Origin: Polyangiaceae bacterium | GTDB lineage: Bacteria; Myxococcota_A; Polyangia; Polyangiales; Polyangiaceae | DNA: 64,000 nt | Reading direction: 5' to 3' | Assembly: GCA_015075635.1 (NCBI GenBank) | Contig: JABTUA010000002.1 | Span: 186,001 to 250,000 of the forward strand | Shown: positions 36,055-45,606 of the stretch, piece after piece | Layout: each line of letters begins with the position of its first letter | How positions within the stretch are numbered: position 1 is the first letter of the stretch | Translations under genes and position numbers: made by a program | The notes under the pieces: generated by a model | The model's database searches: none | The model's input: only the letters and a program-made list of their open reading frames with translations | Told to the model about the DNA's origin: nothing

Positions 36055-38076
36055 TCAGAGCTTAACCGCGTACACGAAGCTGTTCTTGGGAGAGCGCTGT
36101 ACCCGCTCGGCCAAGATCGCCTGAGGGATCTTCCCGCCGTCCACGTGCTTCTTGGCGAGCGACTCGGCGCCCTTCTTGTCGTTTCGCGCTTTTATCTGCG
36201 CCACTTGCCGCATCATCTTCTCGGCGGCGGCGTGGAACTTCTCGAATTTCAGCCGGAAGGCGCCGGTGTCCTTGCCGTTCGCGGCGAGCGCGGTGGCGTC
36301 CCACTCCACGGCCCCCTCCTCCATCAGAATGCCGAGCTGGATGGCCGCGAGCTGGCTGTAGGGCTTGCGCGTCCCGTCCTCGCTCCACATGCCTTGCGCG
36401 ATGTGGCCGAACGCCCAGACCACGCTGTCCAGGTACGACTGCCGGCGCAGCTTCTCGCTGATCACGCCCTGCTTGGTCACCAGATCCAAGAAGTAGAGCG
36501 CGCCGCTCTGGGCCTTGAGCTCCTCGAGCATGGAGGCCAGTCCGCCACCGAACGCCTGCGTGTCGGTCTTGCCCTGGAACCTGTACTCGTGGGACGGCCC
36601 CAGGTTGTGCGTCGCCTCGTGCAAGATCGTCGCGAGCAGGCCCGGCGTGGCGTCGTCACGCAGGAGCAGCGCAGCCTCGTTGACGAGCAGCGACTGGGCC
36701 ATCTCGCGCCGGATCCTCAGCGAGTCGGGGTCGGTGTAGAGGTTGCTCATCGCCACGGTTCGACCGCGGCTCTCGTTGGCGACCTTGCCCCAGTTGGGCA
36801 ACGACTGACCGATGGTGGCGCCGAAGGCCTGACGGCTGTCACCCGCGTTGAGCACGATGTCGATGAAGTCGGGGAGCTTGAAGCTGACCTTTCGCTCGCG
36901 GTAGGGCCAGGTGATGAGCTTGGCGAGCGAGGCTTCCATCTCCTGCTGGTGCGGCGTGAGCTTCTCCTGCCAGCCGAGCGAGGCCTTGTTGATCAGCGCG
37001 AAGCTGACGTGGAAGCCCGCCTTCTGGCTGCAGGGCTCCCAATACGTCTCGTCGGGCCCGATGCGCAGGTAGAACTTCGAGCCCTGGCTGCCCATCTTCG
37101 ACCAGGCCTCGTCCGCCGCCTCCCAGTCGTTGTCGCGGAAGGCCTTCGCCGCCGCGCGCAGGTAGTCCGCGAACGCCCGCTCGTCGGCGCCCAGGGCCGC
37201 CGCGGCGGCGTCCAGGTGCCCGGCGACCATCTGCATGCCCTGCGCGTAGGCGTCCGAGTACTTCACGGGCACGATGTGCCCGTCCTGCTCGCGCACGACC
37301 ACGAACGGAGCGAGGAGCTCCTTCGCGTCCTTGCGCTTCTCGAGCGCCTCGCAGAACTTCGGATCGTCTTGCAGGCTCGCCGGGTAGACGTCCACCTTGC
37401 GCTTGGGTGCTCCCGGGATGGCGCTGCACGCCGGGTTCTTCTCGGTCTTCGGCGCTTCGCACTTCGGGCCCCAGTTGCGCCGGAACAGGCTCTGGCTGGG
37501 CGCGTGATCCGAGGGGACCTTGGCGCGAAGCGCCGCCATGCCGGTCTGCGTCGCGAACAGCCGCTCCACCTCCAGCGCCGCCGCGACGATGGACCGCGCC
37601 GCGGCGCGGTCGCCGGCCGACAGCTTCGACAGGTCGGTGTCGATCAGCGTGGGGCGCCCTTGGTCGAGCTCCTCCACGACGAGCGCGCGGCGCGCGGCTT
37701 CGGCCGGTTCGAGCTCGACAGTCGGCGGGTGCAGCATGGCGAGCATGCCCGAGTAGGCGAGCTCGAGCTCGGGCGTGAGCTTGCCGTCGCGCACCCACGC
37801 GGGTGAGGTCGGGTAGAAGAGCAGGCCCCGGAGCTCGCTCGGATCGACGGCCTTGTTGCCGTTCGAGTCTGCGACCCAGTACACCGGGAGGTTCATGCGA
37901 ACCGCGAGCTGGTTGAACGTGTCGCGCTCGAACGCGTCGTAGGTCCTGGGTGCCGGCGGGGCCGCGGCGAGCGGGGCGGGAGCCGGCAGGGGCGCGGGAG
38001 GCGGCCGGGGGGTGTCGCGGGGCGCACAGGCAGCGGCCAAGACGAGCGGCAGGACCGAAACGGTGAACGCGCGCAT
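36055..38076 (-). CDS. M49-like zinc metallopeptidase, lipoprotein
   Basis: The 673-residue protein has lipobox LAAAC and a Pro/Ala linker, then a large helical metallopeptidase domain. The zinc site is LHEATHNLGPSHEY, a five-residue HEXXH. A downstream SMLEELKAQSGALYFLDL matches the EExxA/EECRAE third-ligand helix of dipeptidyl peptidase III (M49). Classical M49 enzymes have a six-residue HEXXGH; a few bacterial ones have HEXXH. It should act on short peptides at the cell surface. ATG 38076 starts the signal and has a TATACG box nine bases upstream. Confidence 0.8.
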   Translation of the reverse strand: MRAFTVSVLPLVLAAACAPRDTPRPPPAPLPAPAPLAAAPPAPRTYDAFERDTFNQLAVRMNLPVYWVADSNGNKAVDPSELRGLLFYPTSPAWVRDGKLTPELELAYSGMLAMLHPPTVELEPAEAARRALVVEELDQGRPTLIDTDLSKLSAGDRAAARSIVAAALEVERLFATQTGMAALRAKVPSDHAPSQSLFRRNWGPKCEAPKTEKNPACSAIPGAPKRKVDVYPASLQDDPKFCEALEKRKDAKELLAPFVVVREQDGHIVPVKYSDAYAQGMQMVAGHLDAAAAALGADERAFADYLRAAAKAFRDNDWEAADEAWSKMGSQGSKFYLRIGPDETYWEPCSQKAGFHVSFALINKASLGWQEKLTPHQQEMEASLAKLITWPYRERKVSFKLPDFIDIVLNAGDSRQAFGATIGQSLPNWGKVANESRGRTVAMSNLYTDPDSLRIRREMAQSLLVNEAALLLRDDATPGLLATILHEATHNLGPSHEYRFQGKTDTQAFGGGLASMLEELKAQSGALYFLDLVTKQGVISEKLRRQSYLDSVVWAFGHIAQGMWSEDGTRKPYSQLAAIQLGILMEEGAVEWDATALAANGKDTGAFRLKFEKFHAAAEKMMRQVAQIKARNDKKGAESLAKKHVDGGKIPQAILAERVQRSPKNSFVYAVKL

Positions 38077-38085
38077 AGCGCGCCG

Positions 38086-38091
38086 CGTATA
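38086..38091 (-). promoter_or_regulatory. -10 element of the M49-like gene
   Basis: TATACG on the minus strand ends nine bases before ATG 38076. Confidence 0.5.
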
Positions 38092-38161
38092 CGATGATTC
38101 CGCCCGGCCAGATAGCCGGCGCACGGAGTGCGACCTGGGTGCGGGCTGGCTGTCCCTTGAC

Positions 38162-38184
38162 GCAAATGCTTCGCAGCATTTTGC
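38162..38184 (+). other. AT-richer stem-loop upstream of the EF-G-like gene
   Basis: GCAAATGCT and AGCATTTTGC pair around TCGC with a single bulge. It lies within a 227-base intergenic region (38077-38303) that otherwise shows no gene. Its low GC stands out and may mark an RNA regulatory structure or an upstream promoter element (TTGACG at 38157-38162). Confidence 0.35.
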
Positions 38185-38303
38185 TGGTCGCGAGCCGTTT
38201 GCACGGCTGCCGACGCGGGAATTTCGCTGTCCCCGCGCGGCACGGGGGGTCGCGCACGAGATGTGCTTCTGGCGCCCCTGTCGTAGCCCGGGAGTGAGTG
38301 CCG

Positions 38304-40355
38304 ATGAATCCGTCTTCCCCTCGTGTAATCCGCAACATCGCTCTGCTCGGCCAGGCCAGCAGCGGCAAAACCACGTTGGTCGAACGCCTGCTCTTCGAAG
38401 CCAAGGCCATCAAGGCGATGGGCGCCGTGTCCCGAGGCGACACCGTGAGCGACTTCGACCCCCTGGAGAAGTCTATGGGGCACTCGCTGAACGTGAGTCT
38501 CGCCAACCTCGACTGGGCCGACCACTTCGTGAAGCTCCTGGACACTCCGGGCACGCCGGACTTCCTGGGTCGCGCGTTCGAGGCGCTCGAGGCGGTGGAG
38601 ACCGCCGCGGTGGTCGTCAATGCGGAGACGGGCGTCAGCGCGGTGACGCGCCGAGCCATGCGCGCCGCCGAGGGGCTGTGCCGCATGCTGATCGTCAACA
38701 AGATCGACGCCGCCCCGGGTGCGCTCGGTGAGCTGATGACGGAGCTGACCGACACCTTCGGTAAGGTCTGTCTCCCGCTCAACCTGCCGTCACCCGACGG
38801 GCAGCGCGTCGTCGATTGCTTCTTCTCACCGGAGCTCGACGCGAAGACGGCGTTCTCGAACGTCGCGGCCGCCCACGAGGCCATCGTGGACCAGGTGGTC
38901 GCGCTCGACGACGCGCTGATGGAGGCGTACCTGGGCCAGGGCGAGTCCCTGAAGCCGGAGCAGCTCCACGACGCTTTCGAAGCTGCGCTCAGGCAGGGCG
39001 CGCTCATTCCGGTCTGCTTCGTCTCGGCGCAGAGCGGCGCCGGGGCAACCGAGCTGCTCAACGTGCTCGCTCGGCTCATGCCCGACCCGACTGAGGGGAA
39101 TCCGCCCAAGTTCTTCAAGGGCGAAGGCGCGGACGTCCAACCCGTGGAGATCGTCCCGGATCCGGCGAAGCACGTGGTCGCCCACGTCTTCGAGGTCATC
39201 AACGACCCGTTCCGGGGCAAGCTCTCGATCTTCCGCGTCTACCAGGGCACGATCACCGCCAACAGTCAGCTCTACATCGGCAGCATCCGCAAGCCGTTCA
39301 AGGTGGGACACCTCCTGCGCCTCCAGGGCAAGGAGCAGGTGGACCTCGAGCAGGCGATCCCCGGCGACATCTGCGCGGTGGCCCGCGTCGACGCCATCTT
39401 CCGCGACGCCGTCCTCCACGACTGCCACGACGAGGACAACTACCACCTGACACCGCCGCCGTTCCCGGAGCCGGTGTTCGGCTTGGCCTTGCTTCCGGAG
39501 CGTCACGGCGACGAGCAGAAGCTGTCGGACTCGCTGCACCGCCTGCTGGACGAAGATCCGTCGCTCAAGGTCGAGCACAACCCGGAGTCGAACGAGACCA
39601 TCATCCGCGGGCTCGGCGAGCTGCACCTGCGCACGGTCGTCGAGCAGCTCAGGTCGCGCTACAACGTCCAGGTCACCACGCGACTGCCCACGGTGCCGTA
39701 CCGGGAGACCATCGTCGGGCGCGCCGAGGCCCGCTACCGGCACAAGAAGCAGACCGGTGGCGCCGGGCAGTTCGGCGAGGTCGCCATCCGCATCGAGCCC
39801 CTGGAGCGCGGGGCCGGCTTCGAGTTCGTGGACGAGATCAAGGGCGGCGTCATCCCCGGCCAGTTCATCCCGGCAGTCGAGAAGGGCGTGCGTCAGGCCA
39901 TGGCCGAAGGTGCGGTCGCCGGCTTCCCGATCTCGGACGTGCGCGTGACGCTGTTCGACGGAAAGACCCACGCCGTGGACTCGAAAGAGGTCGCGTTCAT
40001 CACCGCGGGCCGCTACGCCATGCTGGAGGCAGTGGCGCAGGCGAAGCCGGTCGTGCTTGAGCCGCTGCTCGAGGTGCAGGTGCGCGCCCGCGCCGAGCTG
40101 GTCGGTGACGTGAGCGCCGACTTCTCGCACCGCCGCGGCCGCATCACCGGGAACCAGTCGCTCCCGCACGGCCACGTGGAGCTGAGCGGGGTCGCGCCGA
40201 TGGCAGAGATGGCGGACTTCGAGGGTAGCCTCAAGTCCATGACCGGCGGCGACGGCAGCTACTCGGTCGCGCTCAGCCACTACGAGCAGGTGCCGGAGCC
40301 CGTCCAGCAACGTCTGATGAGCGAGTACCAGAAGCGCCGAGCCGAGGGCCACTGA
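38304..40355 (+). CDS. EF-G-like translational GTPase with altered G3 motif
   Basis: The 683-residue protein covers all EF-G domains. Its P-loop is GQASSGKTT, its NKID is intact, and it has a domain II with HVFEVINDPFRGKLSIFRVYQG and an EF-G domain IV region KKQTGGAGQFGEVAIRIEP. The G3 motif reads DTPGTPDF where EF-G has DTPGHVDF, so the His that positions catalytic water is missing. This is seen in EF-G-like paralogues and suggests slow or regulated GTP hydrolysis. ATG 38304 has GGGAG nine bases upstream; GTG 38298 is possible. Confidence 0.85.
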   Translation: MNPSSPRVIRNIALLGQASSGKTTLVERLLFEAKAIKAMGAVSRGDTVSDFDPLEKSMGHSLNVSLANLDWADHFVKLLDTPGTPDFLGRAFEALEAVETAAVVVNAETGVSAVTRRAMRAAEGLCRMLIVNKIDAAPGALGELMTELTDTFGKVCLPLNLPSPDGQRVVDCFFSPELDAKTAFSNVAAAHEAIVDQVVALDDALMEAYLGQGESLKPEQLHDAFEAALRQGALIPVCFVSAQSGAGATELLNVLARLMPDPTEGNPPKFFKGEGADVQPVEIVPDPAKHVVAHVFEVINDPFRGKLSIFRVYQGTITANSQLYIGSIRKPFKVGHLLRLQGKEQVDLEQAIPGDICAVARVDAIFRDAVLHDCHDEDNYHLTPPPFPEPVFGLALLPERHGDEQKLSDSLHRLLDEDPSLKVEHNPESNETIIRGLGELHLRTVVEQLRSRYNVQVTTRLPTVPYRETIVGRAEARYRHKKQTGGAGQFGEVAIRIEPLERGAGFEFVDEIKGGVIPGQFIPAVEKGVRQAMAEGAVAGFPISDVRVTLFDGKTHAVDSKEVAFITAGRYAMLEAVAQAKPVVLEPLLEVQVRARAELVGDVSADFSHRRGRITGNQSLPHGHVELSGVAPMAEMADFEGSLKSMTGGDGSYSVALSHYEQVPEPVQQRLMSEYQKRRAEGH

Positions 40356-40387
40356 GCTTCGGTCGGCGTCACGGAGGAGAAACGAAG

Positions 40388-40639
40388 ATGCACGTCGAAA
40401 CACACGAGCTGGAGTCCGATTTCCCCGATTACGTCGAGCTCATCGCCGAGCTTCGCCACCGCGACGCGAAGTTCCAGGCGTTGTTCGACAGCTACTCCCG
40501 GACGAACTTCGAGGTCGTGAAGGCCGAGGAAGCGGACGTGCCGATGTCCGACTTCAGCTTCGAGGAGCTCAAGAAGCGGCGCGTGTACTTGAAGGACGAG
40601 ATCTACGGGCTCCTGCGCGCGCACGCCGGCAAGCTCTGA
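40388..40639 (+). CDS. YdcH-like (DUF465) small protein
   Basis: The 83-residue helical protein has the DUF465 pattern, including FEELKKRRVYLKDEIYGLLR at the C-terminus. Function in the family is unknown. It follows the EF-G-like gene by 32 bases and has its own strong GGAGGAG site, so it is probably cotranscribed but well translated. Confidence 0.8.
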   Translation: MHVETHELESDFPDYVELIAELRHRDAKFQALFDSYSRTNFEVVKAEEADVPMSDFSFEELKKRRVYLKDEIYGLLRAHAGKL

Positions 40640-40700
40640 AATTGCGGGCTAGTGGTCCGAACCGGATCGTGTAGTCTCCCCGGCGGGAGAACAGGCGCAC

Positions 40701-41681
40701 GTGTATCCGGGACAACTAGGCGGCAACATCGGTCCTTTCCGTGACCCGACTTCGGGTCAATCGGTGAGCGGTACGGCACAGGGCAGCTTCACCTTCGCCG
40801 GGCCGGGGGACCCGAACGCGATGCTGCCGCAGGTGCAGGCGGCGCTGCTCTCCGCCATCACGCAGGTGATCGGGCAGAAGCTGGCCTCCAGCCAGGTGGC
40901 CATTCCCACCATCGCCGGCAGCCTGCCGTACTTCCTGAACGACATCGTCGCCGCGGCATCGGCCCAGGCGCCGGGGATCCAGATCTCTGGCCTTCAGCTC
41001 AGCGTGAACGTCCAGAACCCGTACGCCGCGGCGCCGGGGATGGGTGGGCCCATGCCCCCCGATCCCATGACCGCGATGAAGAACGCCTTCGCGCAGCAGG
41101 CGCAAGACCGCCTCGACCCGCGGAACTACGAGTACGAAGCCAAGGTCAACGTCGGCGGTTTCAAGATCAAGGCCAGCACCGACGGCGGCATCGACACCGA
41201 AGGCCTCAAGAATCAGGTCAAGGACAAGGTCAAGACCGAGATCATCTGGTACGGCATCGGCTGCGTCATCGTCGGTATCGTGATCATCGGCCTGCTCGGC
41301 CTCGCCTGGTACATCTTCCGCGAGGCCTCCGGCGGCAACGCGCCCTCCGGCCCCGGCAAGGCAGCGACCTGGGACGGCAAGAGCAAGTTCAGCTGCTCGG
41401 GCAATGACAACGTGAAGCTCGAGGGAGTGACCGCCACCATCGCCAGCGGCGAGGCCATCTCGGCCATGGGCAGCTGCAAGCTCGAGCTCGTGAACGTGAA
41501 CATCACCGCGCCCGACGGCATTTCGGCGATGGGCAACGCCCAGGTCACCATGAAGGGCGGCAGCGTCAACGCCAAGAAGACGGCCGCGAAGGTCGTGGGC
41601 GCAGGGGCGCAGATCACCTTCCAGGGCACGACGGTGACCGGGAAGAAAGAGGCAGTCGGCGGCAAGATCGTCGGGCCCTGA
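40701..41681 (+). CDS. Single-span membrane protein with two-copy beta repeat
   Basis: The 326-residue protein starts at GTG. It has a long N-terminal part with no signal peptide, a TM helix at about residues 180-203 (WYGIGCVIVGIVIIGLLGL) and a small C-terminal part. This part has the repeating pattern G-E-A-I-S-A-M-G-S-C-K-L-E-L and G-I-S-A-M-G-N-A-Q-V-T-M, typical of a short right-handed beta-helix. Homologues are not recognised. Topology would put the beta-helix on the other side of the membrane from the N-terminal part. Confidence 0.6.
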   Translation: MYPGQLGGNIGPFRDPTSGQSVSGTAQGSFTFAGPGDPNAMLPQVQAALLSAITQVIGQKLASSQVAIPTIAGSLPYFLNDIVAAASAQAPGIQISGLQLSVNVQNPYAAAPGMGGPMPPDPMTAMKNAFAQQAQDRLDPRNYEYEAKVNVGGFKIKASTDGGIDTEGLKNQVKDKVKTEIIWYGIGCVIVGIVIIGLLGLAWYIFREASGGNAPSGPGKAATWDGKSKFSCSGNDNVKLEGVTATIASGEAISAMGSCKLELVNVNITAPDGISAMGNAQVTMKGGSVNAKKTAAKVVGAGAQITFQGTTVTGKKEAVGGKIVGP

Positions 41682-41716
41682 GCCGAGTTTCGCCCAGCGC
41701 GGGTGGGAGAGTTTGC

Positions 41717-41750
41717 GCCACGAACGCCACGCCGCCACGAACGCCACGAC
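41717..41750. repeat. Tandem 17-bp direct repeat between convergent genes
   Basis: GCCACGAACGCCACGCC is followed immediately by a copy with one change. It fills the gap between the membrane protein and the OPT transporter. No strong terminator hairpin is visible there. Confidence 0.6.
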
Positions 41751-41759
41751 GCCGGTCCC

Positions 41760-44243
<2,484 letters not shown>

Positions 44244-44251
44244 GGCCGCGC

Positions 44252-44257
44252 AAGCTA
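44252..44257 (-). promoter_or_regulatory. -10 element of the OPT transporter gene
   Basis: TAGCTT on the minus strand ends eight bases before ATG 44243, inside the last codons of the upstream rlpA-like gene. Confidence 0.35.
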
Positions 44258-44716
44258 CCGCGGCGACGGGGCCGACGACAGCACCTCGACGCGGACCGGG
44301 ACGACGCCGGCCCGCAGCATGTCGAGCTCCCGCGCCGCAGCCTTGGACAGGTCGATGATCCGGCTCGGCTTGCCGAACGGTCCGCGATCCGTGATCCGCA
44401 CGACTACCGAGCGCTGGGTGCCTTGGCGGACCACCCTCACCACGGTCCCGAAGGGCAACGTGCGATGCGCGGCGGTCAGCGCGCCGGGGTCGTAGCGCTC
44501 CCCGCTGGCGGTCTTCCGCCCGGCCAGCTTGTCCGAGTAGTAGGTCGCCTCGCCTTCGAGTACTTCTCGGACCTCCGGCTCCGCGCTCCCCGGCTCTTGG
44601 GCAGGCGCGGCCGGCTCTGGGGCAAGAGCCGTCGGCTGCGCTCCGGGCGCGACGGGCGCCGCCTCACGAGCGCAGGCGGCGAGGAGGATCCCCAGAAGAA
44701 CCCAGCGGAGAGCCAT
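44255..44716 (-). CDS. RlpA-like septal-ring lipoprotein (DPBB domain)
   Basis: The 153-residue lipoprotein has lipobox LLAAC, a Pro/Ala linker and a double-psi beta-barrel: [41 protein letters not shown] and [31 protein letters not shown]. RlpA proteins are lytic transglycosylases of the septum or cell wall. There is no SPOR domain, so septal targeting may differ. ATG 44716 starts the signal peptide. Confidence 0.85.
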   Translation of the reverse strand: MALRWVLLGILLAACAREAAPVAPGAQPTALAPEPAAPAQEPGSAEPEVREVLEGEATYYSDKLAGRKTASGERYDPGALTAAHRTLPFGTVVRVVRQGTQRSVVVRITDRGPFGKPSRIIDLSKAAARELDMLRAGVVPVRVEVLSSAPSPR

Positions 44717-44724
44717 CGGGCGCG

Positions 44725-44730
44725 ACGATA
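44725..44730 (-). promoter_or_regulatory. -10 element of the rlpA-like gene
   Basis: TATCGT on the minus strand ends eight bases before ATG 44716. The divergent SDR gene has TATCGT at the same distance on the other strand. Confidence 0.45.
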
Positions 44731-44746
44731 TCACCCCGGCTTCCGC

Positions 44747-44752
44747 TATCGT
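44747..44752 (+). promoter_or_regulatory. -10 element of the SDR gene at 44761
   Basis: TATCGT ends eight bases before ATG 44761, mirroring the rlpA-like element. Confidence 0.45.
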
Positions 44753-44760
44753 CGCCGGTC

Positions 44761-45597
44761 ATGACGGCTCCGAAGGAATCGCTGGCGATCGTGCTCACGG
44801 GGTGCGCGAGCGGGATCGGCAGGCAGCTCGCGACGGATCTCTACCGGCTGGGTCACCGCATCGTCGCGACGGACGTCAACGACGAGGCGATGCGACGCTG
44901 GGGAGCCACCCACTGGCCGGACCCCGAGCGCGTGGAAATCTTGGCGCTCGACGTCCGCGAGGCCGAGGCCTGGGAGCGCGTGCTCGATCGCGCCGAGGCG
45001 CGCTTCGGTCAGATCGACGTGCTGATGAACGTCGCGGGATACCTGGTGGCGCGCTGGTCCCACGAGACGTCCGTCGCCGACGTCGGCTTGACCATCGACG
45101 TCAACGTCAAGGGCGTCATCTTCGGCACCAACGCCGCCGTGCGCCGCATGCTCCGCCAGGGGCACGGCCACGTGATCAACGTGGCCAGCATCGCCGGCAT
45201 CGTGCCGGTACCCGGCCTGGCCGCGTACTGTGCGTCGAAGCACGCCGTGCGTGGCTTCTCCGTGGCGGTGGCGCAGGAGGTCCGCGAGCACGGCGTCCAG
45301 GTGACGGTCGTGTGTCCGGGCCCGGTGGCGACGCCGATGCTGGACGTGCAGCTGCCCCGCGACGAGGCCGCCATCACCTTCAGCGGCGCCCGGGCGCTCG
45401 CGCCGGAGGAGGTCTCGACGGCGATCATCGAGCGCGCGCTCGGGAAGAAACCCCTCGAGCTCGTCCTCCCAGCACCGCGCTCGGGACAACGGGTGATGGC
45501 CAAGCTGGTCGGCGCCTGGCCGGAGCTCGGCTCCCTGGTCGAGCCCGTGCTGACGCGCATCGGTCGGCGGCGCCAGGAGCGGATGCGCCGTCGCTGA
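44761..45597 (+). CDS. Short-chain dehydrogenase/reductase
   Basis: The 278-residue SDR has the cofactor site TGCASGIGRQ, VNVAG in place of NNAG, catalytic Ser in VASIAG and the YCASK motif (Tyr and Lys). The basic C-terminal tail (RIGRRRQERMRRR) suggests membrane or nucleic-acid contact. The substrate is unknown. It converges on the Ser/Thr kinase gene with nine bases between stops. Confidence 0.88.
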   Translation: MTAPKESLAIVLTGCASGIGRQLATDLYRLGHRIVATDVNDEAMRRWGATHWPDPERVEILALDVREAEAWERVLDRAEARFGQIDVLMNVAGYLVARWSHETSVADVGLTIDVNVKGVIFGTNAAVRRMLRQGHGHVINVASIAGIVPVPGLAAYCASKHAVRGFSVAVAQEVREHGVQVTVVCPGPVATPMLDVQLPRDEAAITFSGARALAPEEVSTAIIERALGKKPLELVLPAPRSGQRVMAKLVGAWPELGSLVEPVLTRIGRRRQERMRRR

Positions 45598-45606
45598 CCG
45601 GCGGGC

